NCBI RefSeq assembly: GCF_001941975.2
Contig: NZ_CP146991.1
Coordinates: 3,593,001 to 3,657,000 of the forward strand
DNA length: 64,000 bases
DNA from: Sporomusa sphaeroides DSM 2875
GTDB taxonomy: Bacteria; Bacillota; Negativicutes; Sporomusales; Sporomusaceae
Direction of reading: 5' to 3'
The stretch's first letter is position 1. Each line of letters starts with the position of its first letter. Below, piece by piece: positions 24,641-32,920 of the stretch. The notes below the pieces were generated by a model. It did no database searches. It worked only from the letters and a program-made list of their open reading frames with translations, and was not told the origin of the DNA. The position numbers and the translations under genes were made by a program.

Positions 24641-24821
24641 AGGGTCAGGCTTAAGTTATATGCAAGATTGACTTATTGCTCTTCATCCCACTCAATTAAC
24701 TCTTGCCAACTCCTCTATATTGGCTGAATCAATTTGTAATAATTTGGCTAACTGCGTCCTATCCCAGCTTAACAGACCATTTATTATAAGTCAATTTTTT
24801 TTATAACTTAAGCCTGCCCCC
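24641..24821. mobile_element. MITE-like inverted-repeat element
   Basis: About 181 bases bounded by imperfect inverted repeats of about 35 bases. The left end is GGGTCAGGCTTAAGTTATA then ATTGACTTAT; the right end, read on the other strand, is GGGGCAGGCTTAAGTTATA then ATTGACTTAT. No transposase is inside. The minus strand between the arms reads as a short peptide-like stretch ending in ANIEELARVN and a stop, which may be the scrap of a coding end. Confidence 0.65.
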
Positions 24822-24844
24822 GCACCCGCCGGGCGCACGTATAG

Positions 24845-24875
24845 AAAAGGACTGTGGAAAAACCACAGCCCTTTT
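24845..24875 (-). terminator. Intrinsic terminator of the ccm-nrf operon
   Basis: Minus-strand hairpin with AAAAGGGCTGTGG pairing with CCACAGTCCTTTT, seven bases past the nrfA stop codon, tail TCTATA. Confidence 0.8.
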
Positions 24876-24881
24876 CTACAT

Positions 24882-26165
24882 TTAAAACATCTTTATTCCT
24901 GCTGCTGTATTAGCGGCTTCGATAGCCTGATGGGCCAGTTCGTTGGCCTGCCCCAGGGTATTTAACGCCTGAGAGGGGTTATGGAAGCCCATGCTATTTT
25001 CGGCTGCCAGGAGGTCCCAGTAAAACTGGGCTTTACGCACCAGTTCACGCGCTTTTGCCAGTCCGGCCTGGTCGGCGCCAGGTTGGGCGGCCGCCGCCTG
25101 AATGGCTTGATGCGCTTTGACGATATTCTGCCCAGCCATATGCTGGAGTTCAAAGGTTTGATCCTGGATGGTTTTTACCCGTTCCTGCAGCCAGGCTGTG
25201 CCCTGGTTGTGACAAGGAGTACAGGAATCATCCAGAGTTTTGAGCGGACTGGTTACCCAGTGTGAGGTATATTTTTGTCCGTCTTTGCGGGTATAGGGCA
25301 TGTGGCAATCGGCGCAGGAAACTCCGGCGGTACCATGATTGCCGGTGGAGAACAATTCATAATCAGGATGCTGCGCCTTGAGCATGGCGGCCTGGGAATC
25401 AGGATGCTGCCAGTCCTGAACAAAGCCTCGCGGCGTTTCGCTATAGTAAGCGTACATTTCGGCCGGTTTGAGGCCTTTGTCCCAAGGGAACACCACTTTG
25501 GTGGTGCCTGGCTCAAAGTAATACTCGGAATGGCACTGCGCGCACACAAAACTGCGCATGTCTTCCCGTGATGCCTTGGTTACATCAATGCCGCGCGCGG
25601 CCTGGGCTTCAATGAACGCCGGGTTGATAACCCGCAGGTTCATGGTCGCCGGATCATGGCAGGTCGAGCAGGCAACGGAGAATTTGGCTTTATCCATCAT
25701 TTCAGTAAGGGGTTTATTGGCATAATCCCAGCCATGCTCTTTATAAGCTTGTTCCACATAAGGAGTTTTGCAGGTAATACAGGCTCCTTTGCTGGCCGGT
25801 CCAATCCGCTTAGTCTCACGCAAGTCCTCCATGGCATGAATGTGGCCACGGTCTTCTGCATAATCCTTGCTGAAAGGCATCCCCTTAAACAAGGTCAGCA
25901 TTTCCGGCTGCATCTGTGATTTTTGCACTAAGACACTGCCGCCATACCCTGTTGGCGAAGGTGCCCCTTCTGCTGTTTTCTGATAGCTGGCATATTGCAG
26001 CGGGTAATACTTCCCCCACACTGCCGGGTCCATTTCCCCTGCCGGAATAGCGGCAACTTTAACAGCAGAAGCAGGTTTGGCTACTCCGATGCGGACGACA
26101 ACAAACCCAAAGAATAGCAGACATACAGCCAGCAGGGCAATTAAAGATTTTTGCAGTTTATTCAA
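24882..26165 (-). CDS. nrfA: Ammonia-forming cytochrome c nitrite reductase, catalytic subunit
   Basis: Pentahaem enzyme that reduces nitrite to ammonium with six electrons on the outer side of the cytoplasmic membrane. 427 residues. Residues 5-27 form an uncleaved or cleaved signal helix. The active-site haem has the diagnostic CxxCK motif (CITCK, 129-133); four CxxCH motifs follow (CSTCH 166-170, CAQCH 208-212, CADCH 284-288, CTPCH 315-319). The start is a TTG inside the nrfH stop region (8-base overlap) with AAAGGAGGG upstream. It ends the ccmABCEF-nrfHA operon, whose first genes make its haem attachment possible. Confidence 0.97.
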   Translation of the reverse strand: MNKLQKSLIALLAVCLLFFGFVVVRIGVAKPASAVKVAAIPAGEMDPAVWGKYYPLQYASYQKTAEGAPSPTGYGGSVLVQKSQMQPEMLTLFKGMPFSKDYAEDRGHIHAMEDLRETKRIGPASKGACITCKTPYVEQAYKEHGWDYANKPLTEMMDKAKFSVACSTCHDPATMNLRVINPAFIEAQAARGIDVTKASREDMRSFVCAQCHSEYYFEPGTTKVVFPWDKGLKPAEMYAYYSETPRGFVQDWQHPDSQAAMLKAQHPDYELFSTGNHGTAGVSCADCHMPYTRKDGQKYTSHWVTSPLKTLDDSCTPCHNQGTAWLQERVKTIQDQTFELQHMAGQNIVKAHQAIQAAAAQPGADQAGLAKARELVRKAQFYWDLLAAENSMGFHNPSQALNTLGQANELAHQAIEAANTAAGIKMF

Positions 26166-26631
26166 CCTTTATCCCTCCTTTGCTCTTGTTCGTGCCATGG
26201 ACTACGCCGCGATGACATTTAATGCAATCCTGCCCGCCGGCTGCCATGGCAGTGTTTTCGATTGTCGATTGGTGGCAGCGCAGACAGTTGTCATTCGCGA
26301 TAGATTTACCTTGGGTTGATATCACCATAGTTGCGGGATAATCTCTAAGCACTTCATGATAAGTGTCGTTCATACCGGTCTTGGCTTTCACGATCATTTT
26401 GACCGCTAAGTTCTGTTGCGGCAAATGGCAGTCAGTACACTTAAACTGCTTGTGGTTTGATGCCTGCCAGCTGGCTGTGCTTTCGGCCATAGAGTGGCAC
26501 GAACCGCAAAACTGCGGACTATCGGAGTACGCGTACCCGGCTCCGGCCACCAGCATTCCCGCCGCCGCAAGCACCAAGACTGCCAGGGCAATCTTTAAAG
26601 CGTTACGGTTAAGGAATTGACCAGTATCCAA
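26158..26631 (-). CDS. nrfH: Cytochrome c nitrite reductase small subunit, quinol dehydrogenase
   Basis: Membrane-anchored tetrahaem cytochrome of the NapC/NirT family that takes electrons from menaquinol and passes them to NrfA. 157 residues. One N-terminal helix (ALKIALAVLVLAAAGMLVAG) precedes CGSCHSM at 42-48; the CxxCHxM form is diagnostic of NrfH, where Met ligates haem 1. Then CTDCH 65-69, CLRCH 116-120 and CIKCH 136-140. The start is TTG 26631 with GGAGGGG upstream; further upstream frames only read through the RBS. It overlaps nrfA by eight bases. Confidence 0.95.
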   Translation of the reverse strand: MDTGQFLNRNALKIALAVLVLAAAGMLVAGAGYAYSDSPQFCGSCHSMAESTASWQASNHKQFKCTDCHLPQQNLAVKMIVKAKTGMNDTYHEVLRDYPATMVISTQGKSIANDNCLRCHQSTIENTAMAAGGQDCIKCHRGVVHGTNKSKGGIKVE

Positions 26632-26672
26632 AACATCCCCCTCCTCTCCCACCTAGTTATTTGGGTTTTATT

Positions 26673-28871
26673 TTAGGTCCTGGCAGCAGGACCCTGACCC
26701 CTGTTTACCTGCCGGTTATAACCTGCCAGAGCGTTAAAGGCCGCCCAGCCTGCCCCGGCAGTTATCAGCGCCGCTCCCAGCCACACCAGGTTAATTAACG
26801 GTTTACGGCTGATTTCAACTTCCAGTTTTTCCAGTTCTGCGGCCTGGGGCGCCGCTTTTTCGTCTTTAAATTCTACAGTCACTTTGCCTTCCCCCGGCTT
26901 AAGCCCGGTAATGTGCAGCACATACCGGTCAAGGGCTTTCACTGTCGAACCGACAATATACCCGTTGCGATTGGTCAATTCAGGGCGTACTTCCTGGGTC
27001 TGCCCACCGGCAGCCACTTCGATTATGGCTTGCACCCGGACGTCCCCCGAACCATCCATACCGGCCATGTTAAATTTAATAAAGGTTAAGTCTACCCCTT
27101 CCTGGGTAAAAGGCTGGCCTTTGACCAGTGTCAGCTCCGGTCCGTGGTCAGCATCCTCCTGCGGGATAGGCGCAATATACATATCGGCAAGCAAAGTCCG
27201 GTAAATGCCCGGTTCCCGGGCAGCAGGCGCTCCCTGACTGTTAAGTTTGGTCAAAGACCTGACCTCGGTTTTATCCAAACCGGCGTGAAACGTATGATGA
27301 AAGCCGGCGCCGCCTGCCGCCGGTTCTGTGCCGGCAAAAATAACCCTTTCTCCCAAAATCGTCTGCGACTGGCCCTGAATAAGTGTGACAACAGCCGACT
27401 GGCTGCCTGCGCCTGAGGCCATAATCCCCACAAGCATAACCGTCACACCGATATGGCTAAAGCCGGCGGCAACAGAGATTTTCCGGGTATAGGCGCCATA
27501 GACGTTAGCCGCGGTGGCGGCGCACGCCAGGCCAACGGTAAGCATGATCAGCGGCCGGTACAGGGTAAGACTGCCGGCCAGCAGCAGCCCGCCCAGGAAA
27601 AACAGCGCCAGCCAGATATACTGTTTGCGACTGCCTGTTTGTGTACGGCCCCAGCCAAGCAAGGGTCCTGCCGTCAGGGCCGCCGCCATGGCAACAGCCA
27701 ACGGCAGGGCGGCGTTATTATAAAAAGCACTGCCAACACTCTTGGGGCTGCCAAAGGCCATGGTGACAAGCGGCGTAGACATACCGACAAACACCAGGAT
27801 GCCGAAAAAGGCTAAGAGCAGCGCCGTAAGCGCCAGGGTAAACTCCCGGCTGGCAAGCCCGGGATAGAGCTCACCTGACGGCATGCCGGGCAATTTGGCA
27901 ATATAGAGCGCAAATGCCAGAAATGCCACCACCAGCACTGTCAATCCCAGCAGTCCGCCTACCCCTTCATCGGCAAACGAATGGGTGGAAAAATCGCTCA
28001 AAATACCACTGCGGGTAAGAAAAGTTCCATATAACACCAGGGAAAAACTGCAAATTACACCGGCATAAACGGCTTTAACCGCACCAGGGCGGACCTTAGC
28101 CAAAAACAGCAGATGCACCAGGGCTCCGGCAGCCAGCCAGGGAACCAGTGAGGAATTTTCCACAGGATCCCAGGCCCAGTAACCCCCCCAGCCTAATACC
28201 TTATACGCCCAAAAACCGCCGATAAACATCCCGGCACCGAGAGTGGACAGGGCAAACAGCGCCCACGGCGCAGCCGGCCGCAGCCATTCTTGATGCTTTC
28301 CTGTCAGCATGCCGTCAATGGCATAGGCAAAAGGCACTGCCAGCGCCGCATACCCTAAGAACAGCACCGGCGGATGAATAACCATCCATGGATCTTGCAG
28401 CAGCGGATTTAAGCCGGCCCCGTCCAGGCGGGGCTCTGCCAGCATCATGAACGGGCTTTTCACCAGCAGCATAATGAGCAGTACTGCCTGCAGTAAGCTA
28501 TATACCGCCATAGTGCCTGCCGGGGCTGCCGGTTTGCGGGTCAGAAGCAGGCCAAATACCGCATGAAACACCAGCCATAACAGAAAGGAGCCTTCCTGCC
28601 CGGCCCAAAAGGCCGAGAATTTATATGCCAGCGGCAAGTCACGGGAGGTGTAGCCAAATACATAGGCATATTCAAATCGATTTCCCAAAATGAGATACAG
28701 CAGATATACGGCAGCGATACCAATAAGTCCGGCCGATATCTGATAGCACACCCGGCCGTTTTGCTCCCAGCTTTGCCTGCCGGCCTTCCTGACCATTCCC
28801 GCTGCGCCGGAGCAGACTGCTGCCGTCATGGTTACGAGTAGCGCTAAGACGATTGCACCATAGCCAATCAT
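26673..28871 (-). CDS. ccmF: Cytochrome c haem lyase subunit
   Basis: Large polytopic membrane protein of the haem-handling (HHP) family, 732 residues with about 14-15 helices. The tryptophan-rich WWD domain reads GWGGYWAWDPVENSSLVPWL near residue 235 and lies between conserved histidines (HPPVLFLGYAAL; HLLFLAKVRPG). It ligates haem from CcmE to apocytochromes; here the targets are NrfA/NrfH. The start is ATG 28871 with AGGGGAG upstream and overlaps the ccmE stop (ATGA). NrfE and CcmF are homologues; ccmF is used because ccmABCE are adjacent. No ccmH or ccmG is next to it. Confidence 0.93.
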   Translation of the reverse strand: MIGYGAIVLALLVTMTAAVCSGAAGMVRKAGRQSWEQNGRVCYQISAGLIGIAAVYLLYLILGNRFEYAYVFGYTSRDLPLAYKFSAFWAGQEGSFLLWLVFHAVFGLLLTRKPAAPAGTMAVYSLLQAVLLIMLLVKSPFMMLAEPRLDGAGLNPLLQDPWMVIHPPVLFLGYAALAVPFAYAIDGMLTGKHQEWLRPAAPWALFALSTLGAGMFIGGFWAYKVLGWGGYWAWDPVENSSLVPWLAAGALVHLLFLAKVRPGAVKAVYAGVICSFSLVLYGTFLTRSGILSDFSTHSFADEGVGGLLGLTVLVVAFLAFALYIAKLPGMPSGELYPGLASREFTLALTALLLAFFGILVFVGMSTPLVTMAFGSPKSVGSAFYNNAALPLAVAMAAALTAGPLLGWGRTQTGSRKQYIWLALFFLGGLLLAGSLTLYRPLIMLTVGLACAATAANVYGAYTRKISVAAGFSHIGVTVMLVGIMASGAGSQSAVVTLIQGQSQTILGERVIFAGTEPAAGGAGFHHTFHAGLDKTEVRSLTKLNSQGAPAAREPGIYRTLLADMYIAPIPQEDADHGPELTLVKGQPFTQEGVDLTFIKFNMAGMDGSGDVRVQAIIEVAAGGQTQEVRPELTNRNGYIVGSTVKALDRYVLHITGLKPGEGKVTVEFKDEKAAPQAAELEKLEVEISRKPLINLVWLGAALITAGAGWAAFNALAGYNRQVNRGQGPAART

Positions 28872-29239
28872 TGATTCACACTCCCCTGATATTTCGAAGG
28901 ACATTTTACTAACAGTTTATCGGCCTGAAACTCACCGTCACTGTATTTACCAATTGCGACAATACCTGTGGCCTGCTCCAGACCGTCCGGCTGTACGCCC
29001 CGGTAAACAACGGCCGCCTCTTCTCCGGCGTCATCCCGCAGCATAAAACGGATCGACCTGCCATCCCCGGCCTGAGTTATCTGAGAACCGGCCAGTGTAC
29101 CTTTAACCTGAACAGCACTTTGCGTGGCTTTGGCCTGCGCGAAAGTAACATAAGGAGTGACTGAGTCATTGAACGCGAAGGCACTATAGGCAATAAAGCC
29201 GACAATAATCAACAGACAAATCACCCGGTGTTTGTTCAT
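28868..29239 (-). CDS. ccmE: Haem chaperone CcmE, CxxxY variant
   Basis: Membrane-tethered OB-fold protein of 123 residues that carries haem from CcmC to CcmF. After an N-terminal anchor (VICLLIIVGFIAYSAFAF) the beta-barrel follows with VKGTLAGSQ and RFMLRDDAGEEAAVVYRGV. Where most bacteria have a haem-binding His (HDEKY), this protein has Cys113 in KCPSKY, i.e. the CxxxY motif. That variant is known from Desulfovibrio and archaea, where it goes with loss of CcmH. It overlaps ccmC and ccmF by four bases on each side. Confidence 0.93.
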   Translation of the reverse strand: MNKHRVICLLIIVGFIAYSAFAFNDSVTPYVTFAQAKATQSAVQVKGTLAGSQITQAGDGRSIRFMLRDDAGEEAAVVYRGVQPDGLEQATGIVAIGKYSDGEFQADKLLVKCPSKYQGSVNQ

Positions 29240-29895
29240 AGCTGGGTCCCCCTTTTTGACAACATTGTCTGTGCGGCAACACTTCTGGCCAATAACAGGC
29301 CGTAGAGCGCGGTACAGGCACCAACAGCAGCCAGCAGCACCACCAGCATGATGGGGTCCATATCCACTTTGCCTGCGCTGTTGAGCACCGGTTCCGGATG
29401 CAGGGAAAAATACATTCTCGGAATGATAAACACCAGAAACGGCACCGTAAGGAAGGATAGCAGGGCGTAAACCGCCGCGATGGCCGCCCGCCGCTCTTCC
29501 TCCTCAATAGCTGCTCTGAGTGCCAGATAAGCGCCATAAATCAAGAGTAAGATAAAAACGGTGGTCTGCCGGGGATCCCAGTTCCAATACGCGCCCCAGG
29601 TCAGTTTGGCAAACACCGCCCCGCTCACGGTGGCCAGCAGACAAAAAATCAGTCCTAATTTGGCCGAGCAGGCACTGATCGAATCAAATTTAAGGCTACG
29701 GGTTCTAAGATACTGAACGGCAGTTACCGCCGACACCAGGAAGGCCAGCACCGATACCCAGGCTACCGGGATATGAAAAAAAGCCATCCGGACAAGATAA
29801 CCCAGCCCCTCGGCCGGCGGCACCAGATAAAAGACGGCGTAGACCACTCCGGCCAGGCATACTGCAAGGATTGCGTCAAATCTTTTTGAGTCCAT
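29236..29895 (-). CDS. ccmC: Haem exporter/handling protein CcmC
   Basis: Six-helix membrane protein of 219 residues that presents haem to CcmE on the outer side. The WWD domain is WGAYWNWDPRQTTVFILLL near residue 105, with flanking histidines (MAFFHIPVAWVS; YFSLHPEPV). The start is ATG 29895 with AGGAGGGT upstream; an upstream in-frame ATG lacks a site. It is 14 bases after ccmB and overlaps ccmE by four bases. Confidence 0.93.
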   Translation of the reverse strand: MDSKRFDAILAVCLAGVVYAVFYLVPPAEGLGYLVRMAFFHIPVAWVSVLAFLVSAVTAVQYLRTRSLKFDSISACSAKLGLIFCLLATVSGAVFAKLTWGAYWNWDPRQTTVFILLLIYGAYLALRAAIEEEERRAAIAAVYALLSFLTVPFLVFIIPRMYFSLHPEPVLNSAGKVDMDPIMLVVLLAAVGACTALYGLLLARSVAAQTMLSKRGTQL

Positions 29896-29909
29896 ATACC
29901 CTCCTATGT

Positions 29910-30587
29910 TTAATCCTGCCACAAATAATCAAATAACAGTATACCTGCGGCTATGACAGCGGCATCATAGCCTGCCATAAAAACAAATTCCCGCAGTTCA
30001 GGCGCACTACCGGCCAGCACCTTGGCGGTAGCACTGATAACACTCAAAAATTGCGGCAGCAGCACCGGAAAAGTAAGGACTGTAAAAACAGCATGCTTCC
30101 CCTGTGCATACATGACCATGGCCGCCGTCAGGGTGGATACTGCCGCAATGCCAGCAATGCCAAGCACCAGGATCAAGGCAAAGGACAGCCATTCCCCCAC
30201 CGCAACATTCAAAAACATGATAAACAGCGGTACCACCAGGCAGGTCAATCCGGCTAATAAAACCAGATTAAACAACAGCTTGCCAAAATATACAGCCATA
30301 CCGGTGGCATATAGTCTGAGAACCAATAAGGTACCGGCCTCCTGCTCCTGAACAAACACCCTGGCCAGACCGGCCATAGCGCAGAAGAACATCACTACCC
30401 ACAATAACGCGGCGGCAAATTCCGGCGGCAGCGCCGCCCCGGCCAGCGTCATGCTGACACTGGACAAGGCCGTAAGTGCAAACATAACCAAGGCGCCAAC
30501 AGCGTACCTTGTCCGAAACTCACAGACTGCATCTTTGGCAATTATTGCCCATACCGCCCTGCTAAAGTTCAATTTTATCGGTGGCAT
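29910..30587 (-). CDS. ccmB: Haem ABC exporter, membrane subunit CcmB
   Basis: Membrane permease of 225 residues with six helices that works with CcmA and CcmC in the transfer of haem to CcmE. It has the typical N-terminal AIIAKDAVCEFRTRY coupling helix and the run QEQEAGTLLVLRLYATGMAVYFGKLLFN. The start is ATG 30587, preceded by GGAGGAGGCCCGGT; it overlaps the ccmA end by 26 bases. Longer in-frame readings upstream fall within ccmA and lack a ribosome binding site. Confidence 0.92.
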   Translation of the reverse strand: MPPIKLNFSRAVWAIIAKDAVCEFRTRYAVGALVMFALTALSSVSMTLAGAALPPEFAAALLWVVMFFCAMAGLARVFVQEQEAGTLLVLRLYATGMAVYFGKLLFNLVLLAGLTCLVVPLFIMFLNVAVGEWLSFALILVLGIAGIAAVSTLTAAMVMYAQGKHAVFTVLTFPVLLPQFLSVISATAKVLAGSAPELREFVFMAGYDAAVIAAGILLFDYLWQD

Positions 30588-31188
30588 ACCGGGCCTCCTC
30601 CGGTTCGTTGGTCGCAAGCAATATAACAGCCTGATTGCGCAGGGCATCTGCCATTAAATTCTGTACATAGGCCTTACCGTCAGTGTCCAGATTGGAAGAC
30701 GGCTCATCCAGCAGCCAGACACACGGCTCCAGGGACTTGCCCACAGCCAGTTTCAACCGCTGGCGCATCCCGGTAGAGTAGGTTTGCACCGGCGCCAATC
30801 CCGCCCGGCCCAGGCCGGCCTCCTGGCAGAAGACCGCAGCTTCTGCCGGGGTACAGGAGACACCTCTTACTTTTGTCCAAAAAAGAATATTCTCAATACC
30901 TGTTAATGCCGTATACATGGCCATATCCGGCGCTACCATGCCAATACAGGCCAGTTGCTGCTCTTTGCTGAGCACGGCGCCCTGGGTATCCAGAAAGCGC
31001 ACCTGACCGGCACTGGGACGCAGCAGTCCGGCAACAATTTTAAGCAGGGTGGACTTGCCGGAGCCGTTGCGTCCGGTCACTGCCAGGCACTGTCCTGCCC
31101 TGAACCGGGCATTAATATTCTCAAACAGTATTCTGCCGCCAAATCTTTTGCCGATATTCTCCAGATAAATTTCCATTGTTTGCCTCAT
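30562..31188 (-). CDS. ccmA: Haem ABC exporter, ATPase subunit CcmA
   Basis: ABC ATPase of 208 residues that powers release of holo-CcmE. Walker A is GRNGSGKST near residue 39, signature YSTGMRQRLKLA near 133, Walker B CVWLLDEPSSNLD near 155. The start is ATG 31188 with GGAG seven bases upstream. It is the first gene of the ccmABCEF-nrfHA operon; a -10 box (TATAAT) lies about 37 bases upstream. Confidence 0.94.
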   Translation of the reverse strand: MRQTMEIYLENIGKRFGGRILFENINARFRAGQCLAVTGRNGSGKSTLLKIVAGLLRPSAGQVRFLDTQGAVLSKEQQLACIGMVAPDMAMYTALTGIENILFWTKVRGVSCTPAEAAVFCQEAGLGRAGLAPVQTYSTGMRQRLKLAVGKSLEPCVWLLDEPSSNLDTDGKAYVQNLMADALRNQAVILLATNEPEEARYATDKIEL

Positions 31189-31224
31189 ATGGTTGCTCCA
31201 AACAATATTTCCCATAATAATGTT

Positions 31225-31253
31225 ATTATACCATTCTCATCACATAATTAAAA
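31225..31253 (-). promoter_or_regulatory. Promoter of the ccm-nrf operon (-10 with weak -35)
   Basis: Minus-strand TATAAT at 31225-31230 preceded by GG; the -35 position (31248-31253) reads TTTTAA, a poor match, as expected for an activator-dependent promoter. TGTGATGAG lies between the two. I do not see a full Fnr box. Confidence 0.4.
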
Positions 31254-31292
31254 TGATAAAAGACTGACTATTGTGTCAGAATTTTATCATTT
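31251..31292 (-). terminator. Bidirectional hairpin between the sensor kinase gene and ccmA
   Basis: AAATGATAAAA (31251-31261) and TTTTATCATTT (31282-31292) are complementary, with an inner CTGAC/GTCAG pair. It follows the kinase stop codon on the minus strand and touches the ccm promoter. Confidence 0.65.
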
Positions 31293-31315
31293 ATTCTAAA
31301 TGGTATTCACTTGTT

Positions 31316-32845
31316 TCAGGACTGGCAGGATGCCAGCTTAAACCGCACATAGATGGCAGTTCCCGTTTCACTACTTTTTATATCAATAATCGCCTGATGC
31401 CTGGCAGCGATGCTGAAGCAAATAGCCAGCCCCAGACCGGTACCGGTATCTTTGGTAGTGAAAAAGGGAGTTCCCAGTTTAACCAGAATATCCGGCTCAA
31501 TCCCCGAGCCCTGGTCCTCGACGACCAGTACAACCTCTCCCGCTTCTTCATAGGCGCGCAATTTCATTGTCCCGCCAGTCTGCATTGCTTCCAAGCCGTT
31601 CATCGCCAAATTTAAGATAAGCTGCCGGATTTCTTTGGCATCAAAAGGAAAGTCGGTAAGGGGGCCAATGTCTTCAACTACAGTTTTCCCGTCCAGAATG
31701 GCTTCGGCACGGATCAGCGGCAGCAGGGATTCAATGATATTCCCTAAGTTTTGCAGCTGTTTATCGGTATTCTTATTTTTAGCCAGACTTAAAAACTCGG
31801 TAATGATACTATTGGCCCGGTCCAGTTCCTCCACCATCAGATCAAGATTGGCCGGCGATAAAGCCGCCTTGCCGCTTTTCGCATATTGCAGGAAACCGCG
31901 TACGGTTGTCATCGGATTCCGTATTTCGTGGGCAATTCCTGCCGCCATTTCACCGATAAGGTTGAGACGGTCAAGGCGGGCCATTTCCTTATCAATTAGT
32001 TTGCGTTCCGTAATATCGTTCAAATAAACAGACAGACCGTTCTTGGCCGGATAAACCCGCACCTCATAGCAGCGTTCCGGTAAAAGGCAGGCACTTTCAA
32101 AACATACCGGCTCCTCACTTTCACCGGTTGAAACGGCAACAAGCTGTTCGGTAAGAACCGGATTATGGCTTAATACCTCAAACAGTGTCTTGCCCAGCAG
32201 TTCCTGGCGCGACCAGCCAAGGATGGGCTCTGCCGCCTTGCTTACATAGGTAAATTTATAATCGGCATCTACCGCAAAAAAACCGTCCTTGATGCTTTCC
32301 AGGATGCTGCTGATGCGCTGAGTCCGCTCGGCCACCATACTTTCCAGCAGTATTTCGTTGCGGCATAATTCCAGCGTAGTATTGGTCAATTGTTCATTAA
32401 GATTATCCATCTCGGCAATTTGGCGTTTAAGCATCTCCCGCTGCTGTACCAGCTTGAGCTGGCAATGATGCATCCGCAGGAAGGCATCCACTTTGGCTCT
32501 CAGGATCTGGGGATTAAAGGGTTTGAAAATATAATCAACAGCACCCGAGTCATAGCCTTCCAAGACATTTTCCTCGGTTTGACTGATGGCGGTTATGAAA
32601 ATAATCGGGATGTTCTGGCATTTTTGCCTTGTGCGAATAATTTTAGCTGTATCAAAGCCGTTAAGGTTCGGCATCTGCACATCCAGTAAAATCAGCGCAA
32701 AATCGTCGTTTAGCAGACATTTTAGCGCCCCCTCGCCGGATGTCACCCCCACCAAAAGATAGTCGGGACTTGCCAGCACCGCCTCCAAAGCCATCAGATT
32801 TTCCGGACGGTCATCGACCATCAATATTTTAAACTGTTCTTTCAC
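31316..32845 (-). CDS. Response-regulator/PAS/histidine kinase hybrid
   Basis: Cytoplasmic signalling kinase of 509 residues. Residues 5-125 are a receiver (acidic VDD early, phospho-Asp in ILLDVQMPNLNGFD, Lys in DYIFKPFNP). A coiled coil (about 130-175) leads to a PAS domain (about 180-285). The HisKA box is MAAGIAHEIRNPMTTVRGFL near 300 with the phospho-His, and the HATPase shows NLAMNGLEAM and DQGSGIEPD, GTGLGLAI. There is no membrane segment, so input comes through the receiver or PAS. GTG start with GGGAGG upstream. It lies 75 bases after the large hybrid kinase, and the pair probably forms a phosphorelay. Confidence 0.9.
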   Translation of the reverse strand: MKEQFKILMVDDRPENLMALEAVLASPDYLLVGVTSGEGALKCLLNDDFALILLDVQMPNLNGFDTAKIIRTRQKCQNIPIIFITAISQTEENVLEGYDSGAVDYIFKPFNPQILRAKVDAFLRMHHCQLKLVQQREMLKRQIAEMDNLNEQLTNTTLELCRNEILLESMVAERTQRISSILESIKDGFFAVDADYKFTYVSKAAEPILGWSRQELLGKTLFEVLSHNPVLTEQLVAVSTGESEEPVCFESACLLPERCYEVRVYPAKNGLSVYLNDITERKLIDKEMARLDRLNLIGEMAAGIAHEIRNPMTTVRGFLQYAKSGKAALSPANLDLMVEELDRANSIITEFLSLAKNKNTDKQLQNLGNIIESLLPLIRAEAILDGKTVVEDIGPLTDFPFDAKEIRQLILNLAMNGLEAMQTGGTMKLRAYEEAGEVVLVVEDQGSGIEPDILVKLGTPFFTTKDTGTGLGLAICFSIAARHQAIIDIKSSETGTAIYVRFKLASCQS

Positions 32846-32920
32846 CTACTCAGTACCTCCCTCAGCTTATCCCTGAACATTATATTGCAAAACCCGGGAT
32901 CGTAGTCGATCATTGATGAT

